NCBI RefSeq assembly: GCF_027797205.1
Contig: NZ_CP115607.1
Location: 1,054,001 to 1,118,000, forward strand
From: Campylobacter sp. VBCF_01 NA2
GTDB taxonomy: Bacteria > Campylobacterota > Campylobacteria > Campylobacterales > Campylobacteraceae
Reading direction: 5' to 3'
Length of the DNA: 64,000 nt
Shown here: in pieces, positions 35,284-43,713 of the stretch
Layout of the letters: every line of letters starts with the position of its first letter
Numbering within the stretch: the first letter of the stretch is position 1
Program-made: the position numbers and the translations under genes
The notes under the pieces: generated by a model
What the model was told of the DNA's origin: nothing
What the model saw: only the letters and a program-made list of their open reading frames with translations
The model's database searches: none

Positions 35284-36137
35284 AAACCGCCCTGCTAATG
35301 AGCGGGCTCGTGCTACTTTTTATGTTCGTCGGCAGCCTAATTGGCGGACAAAAGGGTATGATTATGGCGTTTGTCGTGGCGTGCGGTATGAATTTTTTCA
35401 GCTATTTTTTCAGCGACAAACTAGTCTTGAAACACTACCGCGCTACGCCTGTAACTGCCGAGAGCCAGCCTATGTTATACGACATAATCGATCGCCTTTG
35501 CGCTAAGGCAAATTTGCCAATGCCAAAAATCTATATCATCAACGAGCAAGTTCCAAACGCTTTCGCCACAGGTCGCAACCCAAACAACGCCGCAGTCGCC
35601 GTTACACAAGGCCTGCTAAATCTAATGAGCCCGCAAGAAATCGAGGGCGTGCTAGCTCACGAGCTAAGCCATGTTAATCACTACGATATCCTAATCGGCT
35701 CGGTCGCAGCGATGTTTGCAGGCGCAATCGCAATGCTAGCGAATTTTGCCAAATTTGGCGCGATTGCAGGCTCAAACTCACAAAATCGCGGTGGTGCAAA
35801 TGGAATTTTCTTACTCATCGGAGCCGTGATAATGCCGCTAGCTGCTAGCGTAATCCAAATGGCAATCTCGCGCACCAGAGAATTCAAAGCAGACGCCGGT
35901 GCAGCCGCGCTTACAGGACACCCTGAGTGGCTGATTTCTGCTCTATTCAAGCTAGATAATTACGCCAAAAACTACCGCATGCACTCTGCGACGGGATCGA
36001 CTGCGCACATGTTTATCATAAACCCATTTAGCGGGATTAAGGCGAATTTCTCTCAGCTTTTTAGCACGCACCCTAGCACAAGCGACCGTATCGCAAAACT
36101 CGAAGAGCTAAAAGGCAAAATCGTTATCGAAAAATAA
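35271..36137 (+). CDS. htpX: Membrane zinc metalloprotease HtpX
   Basis: 288-aa inner-membrane M48 peptidase for quality control of membrane proteins. Two N-terminal membrane helices (about residues 7-45), the zinc motif HELSH (in LAHELSHVNHYD) at about residues 129-133, two more membrane helices, and the third zinc ligand Glu in TREFKADAGAAAL. The GGAGGATAT ribosome-binding site lies inside the preceding gene's 3' end. Confidence 0.95.
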   Translation: MEKIKTALLMSGLVLLFMFVGSLIGGQKGMIMAFVVACGMNFFSYFFSDKLVLKHYRATPVTAESQPMLYDIIDRLCAKANLPMPKIYIINEQVPNAFATGRNPNNAAVAVTQGLLNLMSPQEIEGVLAHELSHVNHYDILIGSVAAMFAGAIAMLANFAKFGAIAGSNSQNRGGANGIFLLIGAVIMPLAASVIQMAISRTREFKADAGAAALTGHPEWLISALFKLDNYAKNYRMHSATGSTAHMFIINPFSGIKANFSQLFSTHPSTSDRIAKLEELKGKIVIEK

Positions 36138-36180
36138 AATTTGCAAGGAAATGCGAAGCATTTCAGTAAAAATAAAATCA

Positions 36181-36217
36181 GCTAAATTTTAAAAAGCATT
36201 GCTTTTTAAAATTTAGC
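36181..36217. repeat. 17-bp perfect inverted repeat
   Basis: Arms GCTAAATTTTAAAAAGC (36181-36197) and the complement GCTTTTTAAAATTTAGC (36201-36217) with a 3-nt loop. It is probably the strong hairpin ending the rsmG-htpX transcript. Confidence 0.65.
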
Positions 36218-36248
36218 CACTTCTAAGGTTTTACAGGGGTGGGGGTTG

Positions 36249-36295
36249 GTAAGGGGGAGGGTAGCGTCTCCTAAAAAGCGCGCCCTCCCCCTTAC
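36249..36295. repeat. 13-bp GC-rich inverted repeat
   Basis: Arms GTAAGGGGGAGGG (36249-36261) and CCCTCCCCCTTAC (36283-36295) around a 21-nt loop, perfect match. Purine-rich G-tracts (with a second G-run just before) could also form a G-quadruplex. Very unlike surrounding AT-rich DNA. Confidence 0.55.
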
Positions 36296-36665
36296 AGAGA
36301 ATTTCAAATTTCGCTTAAAATTTAAAAAATCGTTCAATGCTAAATTTAAGTAGAATTTTGAATTTAAATTTCCCTGGATTGACTTCGCCTACGGCTCGTC
36401 CAAATGCCCCTTCGCTTCGCTCGGGTCGCTACGCTCATTTTGCTTCGTCGCTTTGCTCCTCACAATGACAAATTATGCAAAATTTACACTTGATTTGTCA
36501 TTGCTACAAATAAAAATTCCGGGTCAGTGTTTTTGCAAAATTTACAAAACTAAAATTTCATAAATTATTTCTCATTTCTTGCAATATAATCACAAATTTT
36601 CATTTTTTCAAATATTTACTATCTTGCGTTAAAATCACATTTTATTTTTCATCAAAGGAGAAAAA

Positions 36666-37088
36666 ATGGGATTACTTTCATTTGTTGCAAATGCTGGTAA
36701 AAAGCTACTTGGTATCGGAAACGACGAGCAAAATGTCAAAGACGAGATCACCAAAAACCTCTCTTCTACCCCAATCGAGGGCTTAGATGTCAAAATCGAG
36801 GGCGATGTCGTTAAAGTAAGCGGAAACGCCGACAAAGAAACTCTTGAAAAAGCCGCTCTAATCGCAGGAAATGTAAATGGAATTTCAAGCGTAGAAATCG
36901 AAGGCGTCAATGAAGATAGCGAAGAGAACTACTACACTATCGTCAAAGGCGACAACCTTTCAAAAATCGCTAAAAAATTCTACGGCGATGCTAACAAATA
37001 CCCTGTGATTTTCGAGGCAAACCGCGAGGTCATCAAAGACGCAAACCTAATCTATCCAGGTCAAAAAATCAGAATTCCAAAAATCTAA
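36666..37088 (+). CDS. BON-LysM domain protein (Kbp/YgaU-like)
   Basis: 140 aa. An N-terminal BON domain (about residues 20-80; GLDVKIEGDVVKVSGNADK) precedes a C-terminal LysM domain (about 88-138; YTIVKGDNLSKIAKKFYGDA, ending YPGQKIRIPKI). The same architecture occurs in E. coli Kbp, a potassium-binding protein; no signal peptide is seen, so it is probably cytoplasmic as Kbp is. It stands alone, preceded by AAAGGAGAAAAA and followed by its own terminator. Confidence 0.85.
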   Translation: MGLLSFVANAGKKLLGIGNDEQNVKDEITKNLSSTPIEGLDVKIEGDVVKVSGNADKETLEKAALIAGNVNGISSVEIEGVNEDSEENYYTIVKGDNLSKIAKKFYGDANKYPVIFEANREVIKDANLIYPGQKIRIPKI

Positions 37089-37094
37089 ATTTAT

Positions 37095-37122
37095 GGGCGC
37101 AAACGCGCCCTACTCTTTTTTT
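37095..37122 (+). terminator. Rho-independent terminator after the BON-LysM gene
   Basis: Stem GGGCGC/GCGCCC (37095-37100/37105-37110) with loop AAAC, then TACTC and seven T residues (37116-37122). Confidence 0.85.
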
Positions 37123-37138
37123 ATTTTTCAAATTTTTG

Positions 37139-37144
37139 TATAAT
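37139..37144 (+). promoter_or_regulatory. Extended -10 promoter for the pilin-like gene
   Basis: TGTATAAT placed 27 bp before the pilin-like ATG, directly after the preceding terminator. Confidence 0.6.
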
Positions 37145-37171
37145 CACCCAAAATTTAGCTAGGAGCAGGTT

Positions 37172-37705
37172 ATGAAAAACGCTTTTACTATGGTTGAACT
37201 TGTTTTTGTTATCGTTGTTTTGGGAATTTTATCTAGTATCGCTCTGCCTAGAATGAACGCCAGCAGGGACGATGCCGAAATCGTGCGATTGATGACAAAT
37301 ATAAAGACCCTTACTAGCGATATCACAAACTACTACAACGCAAACGGCTGTCTTAGCAACAATCCAAATTTTATGAGTAATGTCGCCACATTTAGCTCAG
37401 CCGCTGGTGGCGCACACGCAGGCAACGGCTCGTGCCTAGCTAACGGCGGTAGCGTATCAATGCACATCAGAGTCAAAAACAAACCTTGCTACGCCCTAAC
37501 TTACGGCGTGAGCGAATACATGGGTGCTTGGGTGCGCATAGATGGTATGAGCGCAGGTGCCTCAAATGCGTGCGAACTAGCGCACAATCAAGCCACGATG
37601 AAATCAATGCGCGATGCAAGTTTCACATACACAGACGAAACTGGCGCGAACAAAACAGCCAAAGGCACAAGAATCGGCGGATTAAATCCGAATAAATTTA
37701 GGTAA
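37172..37705 (+). CDS. Type IV pilin / type II pseudopilin-like protein
   Basis: 177 aa. A class III signal: short basic leader (MKNA), cleavage before Phe, Glu at mature position 5 (FTMVE), then the hydrophobic helix LVFVIVVLGILSSIALP. The C-terminal globular part contains four Cys (CLSN, CLANG, CYAL, CELA), likely two disulfides. It is exported and polymerised through a membrane assembly platform, as in type II secretion or transformation pseudopili. The prepilin peptidase and ATPase genes are not in this window. Confidence 0.85.
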   Translation: MKNAFTMVELVFVIVVLGILSSIALPRMNASRDDAEIVRLMTNIKTLTSDITNYYNANGCLSNNPNFMSNVATFSSAAGGAHAGNGSCLANGGSVSMHIRVKNKPCYALTYGVSEYMGAWVRIDGMSAGASNACELAHNQATMKSMRDASFTYTDETGANKTAKGTRIGGLNPNKFR

Positions 37706-37825
37706 AATTTGGTTTTGGCGGTTTTAAGGAGCTTTGAATTTTAGTTCTGTTTTCTCATTGTGGCGAGCGAAACGCCCACCCTACGATATTGCTTCAAATT
37801 TTAAAAGCAGCGTGGCGAAAATAAT

Positions 37826-38364
37826 TTATAACCAATTTCGAACTAACTTCCTTCTTTTAAAGACAAACCACAAAAACGCAATCGCCAAAAACAAGGTAAA
37901 ATTTTTGTATAATCGAAGCTCTTTTTGTGAAAATTTTACGATTTCTGCGTCTTTTCCACTATAAAATTTTAAAATTTTTGTTTTCTGCTCGTCTTCATAA
38001 ACAAGCGCTTTGTAAATTTTATAAACATCGCCAAAACTTTCCTTTTTTACCCAAAATGTAAAAAAATAATTATTTTTGCTCAAATAACTAACTATCGGCT
38101 CAAATCCCAAATTTGGCTCTACGACCTTAATACAGCTATTCCCGGCGTTATTTTTAATGCAGACATTGTAATATTTTCTAGGCGATAAAACCTTATCTCT
38201 AAAATTTTTTACCGCTATTTCCTTGATAGATGTTACTTTTCCTTCGATATATTCGGTGTTTTTCAAATTAGTTTCTATATTAAACGATATAAAAAAAGCA
38301 CGACAGAAAACAAAATGTAATAAATATTTTCCAAGATAAATTGTATAAATTTATTTGATTTCAT
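37826..38364 (-). pseudogene. Frameshifted two-TM membrane protein (DUF3592-like layout)
   Basis: The only long open frame (37826-38266, 146 aa from TTG) lacks a normal start. Upstream, an ATG at 38364 opens MKSNKFIQFILENIYYILF, a membrane helix, in the other frame and stops shortly after a run of seven A/T (38291-38297). Inserting one T would fuse both frames into about 179 aa: an N-terminal helix, a soluble domain with two Cys, a C-terminal helix (FTLFLAIAFLWFVFKRRK). That topology is DUF3592-like. It may be a pseudogene, a phase-variable gene in its off state, or a sequencing error. Confidence 0.65.
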
Positions 38365-38411
38365 AGATATTTTTCGATAAACCACCCTTACAGGCGCAAA
38401 TTTCGCTAAAT

Positions 38412-39605
38412 TTACGACCTGTAATCTGCGTTTATTTTGACATATTCATAGCTGAGATCACAGCCATACGCGCTAAATTCGCCCGCTCCAAGCCCCAAAT
38501 CGCATGAAATTTCAAATTCGGCCTTTTGCATTACTTCGTGCGCTAGCCTTTCGCGCTCCTCATCTAGCTCACGGTGCGCACTATCATACACAAGCGCGTC
38601 ATCGTATTTTATCACGAGTTTTTCGGCGTCGCACTCTATCCCGCACGCGCCGATTGTAGAGGCTATGCGCCCCCAGTTTGGATCCTCGCCATAAATCGCT
38701 GTTTTGACAAGCGGAGAATTTGACAAAGCCTTGGCAGCCTTTTTGGCTTCATTGTCATTTTTCGCGCCAAAAACTCTAAATTTCACTAGTTTATTCGCAC
38801 CCTCGCCATCACGCACAAGCATTAAGGCAAGGTCGAGTGCGAGTTTTTTCAGCGCGGCACGAAACGCCTCTTTATCATAGCTAGCGCGCGCACTGGTCGC
38901 TAGCATGACGGTATCGTTCGTGCTCGTATCTCCATCGACACTGACCCTATTAAAGCTATCCTCCACAGCCTCGCTTAAAAGCTCGCCCATATCAGAGTGC
39001 GGGATTTTCGCGTCGGTTAAAATATAGCAAAGCATAGTCGCCAAAGCCGGATTTATCATACCCGCACCCTTGCAAATGCCTGCTATGCGAAATTTCTCGC
39101 CATTTTCCAAGCTCACTTCGTAAGCAAACTCCTTTTTTAGCGTGTCTGTCGTCATAATCGCCGTGGCTATGGCCTCAGAATCGCGCGCCATAAGGTCGAA
39201 ATTTTTCGCAGCAGCTATGATTTTTTCTTTTTTTAATCTATATCCAATAACGCCGGTTGAGCTCATCACAGGATTTACTAAGGGCGTAAATTTTGAAATT
39301 TCAGAGAAAATTTCATCTATATCGCTAATGCCTGCTTCGCCAGTCATTGCGTTTGCGTTTTTAGAATTTATCAAAATGAAATTCGTGCGAAATTCCCCGC
39401 CGTTTTTCTCTAAAATTCGCCTAAAATGCGCTATTGGCGCAGCGGCAAATTTATTACTCGTAAAAATCGCGCTTATAGCAAACGGCTCATCGGCTCTGAT
39501 AAATCCCAAATCATTTCCGACCTTTTTAAATCCAGAATTTAGCCCGCCAAAATAAAATCCGTCGATATTTTCGAGGCCGTTTTGCAAAGGGGCGATTTTA
39601 TACAT
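38412..39605 (-). CDS. argJ: Bifunctional ornithine acetyltransferase / N-acetylglutamate synthase
   Basis: 397 aa. It recycles the acetyl group in arginine synthesis. The self-cleavage site is in ATAIMTTDTLKKEFA, where the chain is cut before the second-chain Thr; SVDGDTSTNDTVMLA and DPNWGRI are also conserved. It overlaps the potassium-channel gene by 8 nt. Both chains appear intact. Confidence 0.96.
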   Translation of the reverse strand: MYKIAPLQNGLENIDGFYFGGLNSGFKKVGNDLGFIRADEPFAISAIFTSNKFAAAPIAHFRRILEKNGGEFRTNFILINSKNANAMTGEAGISDIDEIFSEISKFTPLVNPVMSSTGVIGYRLKKEKIIAAAKNFDLMARDSEAIATAIMTTDTLKKEFAYEVSLENGEKFRIAGICKGAGMINPALATMLCYILTDAKIPHSDMGELLSEAVEDSFNRVSVDGDTSTNDTVMLATSARASYDKEAFRAALKKLALDLALMLVRDGEGANKLVKFRVFGAKNDNEAKKAAKALSNSPLVKTAIYGEDPNWGRIASTIGACGIECDAEKLVIKYDDALVYDSAHRELDEERERLAHEVMQKAEFEISCDLGLGAGEFSAYGCDLSYEYVKINADYRS

Positions 39606-40728
39606 ATTTCATCTCCTGCGGTTTGTATTTGCTTCTAATTAGCTTTTTGGTATCCCTGATACCCTCGGCTGTGCCGATGACTAGCAGTTTCGCGCCAGTG
39701 CCGATTAGATAATCGCCATCAGGCATAGCTACAAAGCGGTTGTTAGCTTCCTTCACGCCCACGATATTTGCGTTTGTCATCTCTTTGAGGCGGGTTTCTT
39801 TGAGGCGTTTGAACCTCATCCACGAAAACTCAGGAACTAAAATTTCTTCGATATCAATCGGGGAGTCTTTTTGATAAACGAGGCGTTCTAGGATATTTTC
39901 CATATCTGGGCGCACGCTAATCGCTGAAAGGCGCTGTGCGGCGAGTTTGGACGGCAACACGACAGAATTCGCACCAAGTTTTTTGAGGCGTTCGCTGTCG
40001 CTGTCGCTGTCAGAATTCGCCATGATAAAATACGGCGTAATACGCCCTAATTCTTTTTCATAAAGCCTAACAAGCGTGATAATAGCGATATTATCGGCCA
40101 AATTTGGACTTAGCGTGATTACGGATTTTGCGCTTGAAAGGTGCGCTTTTAAAAGCGTTTTTTGCTCGTGCGGATCGCCGATTATGTAGTATGGGTATAA
40201 ATTTTCATCAGCGCTTTTTGCCAAATCTGGGTTTGGATCAATGACGACAAATGGGATATGATTGGCGCGAAATTCCTTCGCCAACTCCGCACAATACGAG
40301 TTGTTATAGCATATAATGTAGTGATTTTTGAGCCTTGCGATATTGTTTATCATAGCTTGCTCCCTGATTAAATTTTGCAGTGTTCCTTTTTTGATAACTT
40401 CGACGACGACACCCAGACAAAACGAAAATGTCCCAAAGCCCATCAAAATAAATGCGATTGTAAAAAGTCTGCCAGCAGGCGGGATTGGCGCCACCTCGGT
40501 AAATCCGACGGTGGTAAATGTCATGCCTGCTTGATAAATTGCATCAACTAGCGAAAATCCAGCGGTAAATATATAGCCCAAAGTCCCCACTAACTGCATT
40601 AAAACAATGATAATTAGTGGAAGTCTAAATGGGCGTAGTTCGTCGTAAATTTCGCTATAAAGGTTAATGTCCGGTTTAGTAGAGCCGGACCAGTTGAGGA
40701 ATAATTTTATTCTGCCTAAAATAGACAT
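39598..40728 (-). CDS. Two-TM potassium channel with RCK (TrkA-N/TrkA-C) domains
   Basis: 376 aa. Two membrane helices (about residues 36-56 and 88-110) flank a pore loop with selectivity filter TTVGFTE, then an RCK Rossmann domain (HYIICYNNSYCAELAKEF) and a TrkA-C domain (about 285-370). It is an inner-membrane ligand-gated K+ channel by family. The filter reads TVGF rather than TVGYG, a common variant. It begins 18 bp downstream of rpmB in the same direction. Confidence 0.9.
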   Translation of the reverse strand: MSILGRIKLFLNWSGSTKPDINLYSEIYDELRPFRLPLIIIVLMQLVGTLGYIFTAGFSLVDAIYQAGMTFTTVGFTEVAPIPPAGRLFTIAFILMGFGTFSFCLGVVVEVIKKGTLQNLIREQAMINNIARLKNHYIICYNNSYCAELAKEFRANHIPFVVIDPNPDLAKSADENLYPYYIIGDPHEQKTLLKAHLSSAKSVITLSPNLADNIAIITLVRLYEKELGRITPYFIMANSDSDSDSERLKKLGANSVVLPSKLAAQRLSAISVRPDMENILERLVYQKDSPIDIEEILVPEFSWMRFKRLKETRLKEMTNANIVGVKEANNRFVAMPDGDYLIGTGAKLLVIGTAEGIRDTKKLIRSKYKPQEMKYV

Positions 40729-40746
40729 AAATTCCTCTTTTTAAGG

Positions 40747-40938
40747 TTATCTTGATTGTTTTTTCATTGTTCTTAGAGTTGAAGCAGCTACTTTGATTTT
40801 TCTTGTAGTGCCGTCTTCTAGCTGAACGCGAACTGTGCGTAGATTGACTTGGAATTTTTTCTTAGTTCTGTTGTTTGCGTGGCTTACATTGTTTCCTACC
40901 ATCGCACCTTTGCCAGTGATTGCGCATCTTCTTGCCAT
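40747..40938 (-). CDS. rpmB: 50S ribosomal protein L28
   Basis: 63-aa protein with the L28 signature [20 protein letters not shown] at the start and the [11 protein letters not shown] core. AAGGATTTATT precedes it. Confidence 0.96.
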   Translation of the reverse strand: MARRCAITGKGAMVGNNVSHANNRTKKKFQVNLRTVRVQLEDGTTRKIKVAASTLRTMKKQSR

Positions 40939-41088
40939 AATAAATCCTTATAATTTGAAAATAAACGGCGATTATATCTTAAAAAATTTCAAAATTTGCT
41001 TAAATTATACAAAGTATTAAATTTAGCAAAATTTATGAGAAAAATTAGTAAAATTGCGGGTTTTATAAATTTGATAAGGAAATTTGAT

Positions 41089-41730
41089 ATGTATGTAGCC
41101 CCTAGTATTTTATCGGCTGATTTTGGCAGGCTTAGCGAAGAAGTGCGCGCAGTATGCGATGCGGGAGCAGATCTGATCCATGTCGATGTCATGGACGGAC
41201 ACTTCGTGCCAAATCTCACAATCGGCCCACTTGTCGTAAATGCCGTAGCCAAGGCCTCCACAAAGCCTCTTGATATTCATTTAATGGTGCAAAATGTGCC
41301 GTTTTTCGCTGATTTATTTTTACCACTAAAACCGAAATTTTTAAGCTTTCATATCGAGGAGGAAAAACACCCTTTGCGCTTGATAGATCATATCCGCAAA
41401 AACGGCGTCAGCCCCGCTATCACACTCAATCCACACACACCAATTAGCGCGCTTGATTATATCATAGACGAGGTTGATATGGTGCTTTTAATGAGTGTAA
41501 ATCCGGGCTTTGGCGGGCAAAAATTTATCCCATCAGCCTTGCGTAAAATTTCGGAACTTAGAAATTTAATCGAAAAACGGGGCGCGAAATGTATGATCGA
41601 AGTCGATGGTGGCGTAAATGGACTAAATGTCGCCGAGCTAGATAGTGCAGGCGCGGACATCGTCGTGGCTGGGAATTTCGTATTTTCATCAAACGATTAC
41701 AGCGAAGCTATCAAAGCCCTAAAAGTATGA
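41089..41730 (+). CDS. rpe: Ribulose-phosphate 3-epimerase
   Basis: 213 aa from the ATG at 41089 (MYVAPSILSADF), which has an AAGGAAATT upstream; a 31-codon in-frame extension is rejected as AT-rich noncoding. It interconverts ribulose 5-phosphate and xylulose 5-phosphate. Motifs: SADF, HVDVMDGHFVPNLTIGP, LMSVNPGFGGQ and EVDGGVN, containing the catalytic Asp and metal ligands. The stop overlaps the next start by 4 nt. Confidence 0.97.
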   Translation: MYVAPSILSADFGRLSEEVRAVCDAGADLIHVDVMDGHFVPNLTIGPLVVNAVAKASTKPLDIHLMVQNVPFFADLFLPLKPKFLSFHIEEEKHPLRLIDHIRKNGVSPAITLNPHTPISALDYIIDEVDMVLLMSVNPGFGGQKFIPSALRKISELRNLIEKRGAKCMIEVDGGVNGLNVAELDSAGADIVVAGNFVFSSNDYSEAIKALKV

Positions 41731-42521
41731 GCCAAGACAGCAGAAAAGGGCTTGATAACCTAATCGAACTTTTGGCGCAAAAAAGTATAAACTACCACGA
41801 TTTTATCGCCAAAGCGCAAAAAATCGAGCTAGTTGCGGAGCTTTTTGAGCCAAAAGATTTTAGCATGTGGCGCGCCATGGGGCTAAATGTCATCAAGCTA
41901 GACAACGGCAAAATCACGCTCAAAACCCGCGAAACCGATATCGAGGACGAGATTTTTTGCTTTGTGGATATTGAAACCAGTGGCGGGCTAAGTAGCGGTC
42001 AAATCATCGAAATCGGCGCGATAAAGGTGCAAGGCGGGCGAGTTTTGGATAGATTTGAGAGCTTTGTATATGCAAATTTTGTGCCAGAGGGTATCACCGA
42101 ACTAACCGGAATTAGCGCGCGCGATTTGGTGGGCGCACCAAGCCTAGCTAGCGTTTTGGAGCGGTTTCGGCTATTTTTGGGCGACGCGATTTTCGTGGCG
42201 CACAATGTCAAATTTGATTATGGTTTTATCGACGCAAGTATGCAAAAATGCGGGTTTGGCATGCTGCTAAACCGCAAAATTTGCACCGTCGAGCTAGCGC
42301 GTCGCACGATAGAGTCGCCTAAATACAATCTCGGCGCGCTAAAAGAGCTTTTGGGTATCGAAAACACCCACCACAGGGCTTACAGCGACGCTATTTCGTG
42401 CAAGGAAATCTTCGCTCACGCCATAAGCGCACTTCCATGGAGCGTGCAAAGCACAGAGGATTTGATACTATTTTCCCGCACAGCAGGGCTGAAAAAACCA
42501 ATAGAAAAAGACATTAATTAA
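41727..42521 (+). CDS. DnaQ-like 3'-5' exonuclease
   Basis: 264 aa. The DEDDh exonuclease core is complete: FVDIETSG (DxE), HNVKFDYGF (second Asp), and HHRAYSDA (His and last Asp). About 65 N-terminal residues precede it. It is likely the proofreading epsilon-like subunit of DNA polymerase III or a related nuclease; the distinction cannot be made here. Translationally coupled to rpe through ATGA. Confidence 0.88.
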   Translation: MSQDSRKGLDNLIELLAQKSINYHDFIAKAQKIELVAELFEPKDFSMWRAMGLNVIKLDNGKITLKTRETDIEDEIFCFVDIETSGGLSSGQIIEIGAIKVQGGRVLDRFESFVYANFVPEGITELTGISARDLVGAPSLASVLERFRLFLGDAIFVAHNVKFDYGFIDASMQKCGFGMLLNRKICTVELARRTIESPKYNLGALKELLGIENTHHRAYSDAISCKEIFAHAISALPWSVQSTEDLILFSRTAGLKKPIEKDIN

Positions 42522-42556
42522 GTTTCGACAAAAATTTAAAAATTTTTAAATTTTCC

Positions 42557-42585
42557 TTGACTTTTAACCAATTTTGATGTATAAT
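42557..42585 (+). promoter_or_regulatory. Sigma70 promoter of the tRNA-Gln/tRNA-fMet unit
   Basis: TTGACT (42557-42562), 17-nt spacer, TATAAT (42580-42585), 16 bp before tRNA-Gln. It is close to full consensus, like the other tRNA promoter in the window. Confidence 0.85.
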
Positions 42586-42601
42586 ACAAGTTCTTTTGCA
42601 T

Positions 42602-42676
42602 TGGGGTATCGCCAAGCGGTAAGGCAATTGGTTTTGGTCCAATCATGCGGAGGTTCGAATCCTCCTACCCCATCCA
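42602..42676 (+). tRNA. tRNA-Gln (anticodon TTG)
   Basis: 75-nt cloverleaf: TGGGGTA/TACCCCA acceptor, anticodon loop TTTTGGT (TTG), T-arm GAGGTTCGAATCCTC, encoded CCA. Confidence 0.96.
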
Positions 42677-42700
42677 CACTTCTTTAAATCATTTTTGTAT

Positions 42701-42776
<76 letters not shown>

Positions 42777-42838
42777 TTATTCATTTTTAGGCATTTGCGA
42801 AACAACCACAAAGACACTTAAAAAAATCTGAATTTTAT

Positions 42839-43705
42839 TTAAACCGAATTTATCAAATTTTCAATCAGTTCTTTTGACTTTTTAATATTAGTTGTTATAT
42901 ATTTTTGCGTTGTTATTATATTTGTATGACCTAGCGCAAAAGAAACCTGCTCCACAGGAATTTTAAGATAATTTATCGAATATGTTCCGATTAAATGCCT
43001 TATATCGTGTAATCTTATTTTTGGTAAATTATTTCGTTTTAAAAGAGAATTCCAAGAACGGCGCAAATCGGTAAATTTAGTATTTGTCATAGGATTTACA
43101 AAAATATAATTATCTAAATTTTTATCATTTTTCGCTTGAATATACAGTTTTAAAAGTCTTTTATAAAGCTCATCACTCATCGAATAAACCATATCTCGCT
43201 TTGCTTTATTGATTTTACAAGGTATTATATATGTTTTTGTTTTGAAATTTATATCGCACCAACGCAAATTTAAGACTTCGCCTTTTCTGCGACCGTGTAA
43301 AAGAAAAAAGAAAATATCGGCATTATAACCTTTATTTTCGCAAATTGCTTTAATAAATTTCTTTTGAATTTTTAAAGAATAATCAAAATATCGCTTATTA
43401 TCAAATTTAGGCAATTCCACGAAGTCGCAAGGATTTTTATTTATAATTTCTAGCTTCATACCAAGCTTAAAAATAACACGCAATTTCGCAAGTATGTTTT
43501 TAACTGTTTTGATTTTATAGTCTTGTTTTATTAAATCATTGCAAAACTTTTGAATATCGATGAAATTTAGCTCTGTTATATCTTTTTCGCCGATTGTGCT
43601 TTTTATGTGCTTATTGTATGTGTAAATATCGCTTTTTAGCGTATGTTCTCGCAAAATCAGCTCATAAAAAACGACATAATCAGCAAATAAATCGTTCAAT
43701 ATCAT
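42839..43705 (-). CDS. Tyrosine recombinase / prophage integrase
   Basis: 288 aa. N-terminal SAM-like DNA-binding region, then a catalytic domain with Arg140 (HGRRKGEVLNLRW), His233 and Arg236 (HDIRH), His260 (GHTN) and nucleophile Tyr269 (TQKYI). It lies 62 bp inside attL, as expected for a tRNA-targeting integrase. Most inoviruses integrate with host XerCD at dif, so an own tyrosine integrase is notable. Its start is 8 bp from the replication-initiator stop. Confidence 0.95.
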   Translation of the reverse strand: MILNDLFADYVVFYELILREHTLKSDIYTYNKHIKSTIGEKDITELNFIDIQKFCNDLIKQDYKIKTVKNILAKLRVIFKLGMKLEIINKNPCDFVELPKFDNKRYFDYSLKIQKKFIKAICENKGYNADIFFFLLHGRRKGEVLNLRWCDINFKTKTYIIPCKINKAKRDMVYSMSDELYKRLLKLYIQAKNDKNLDNYIFVNPMTNTKFTDLRRSWNSLLKRNNLPKIRLHDIRHLIGTYSINYLKIPVEQVSFALGHTNIITTQKYITTNIKKSKELIENLINSV

Positions 43706-43713
43706 CGTTTGCC

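Larger units (their letters stand above)
36138..36665. other. 528-bp noncoding region rich in palindromes
   Basis: No convincing gene. Besides the two large inverted repeats listed separately, it holds a 7-bp hairpin (36148-36154/36158-36164) just after htpX, likely part of its terminator, and a 36370-36470 segment dense in CTTCGCT/CTACGCT-like words that looks like a dispersed intergenic repeat. TATAAT at 36585-36590 is a possible promoter for the downstream LysM gene. Confidence 0.5.
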
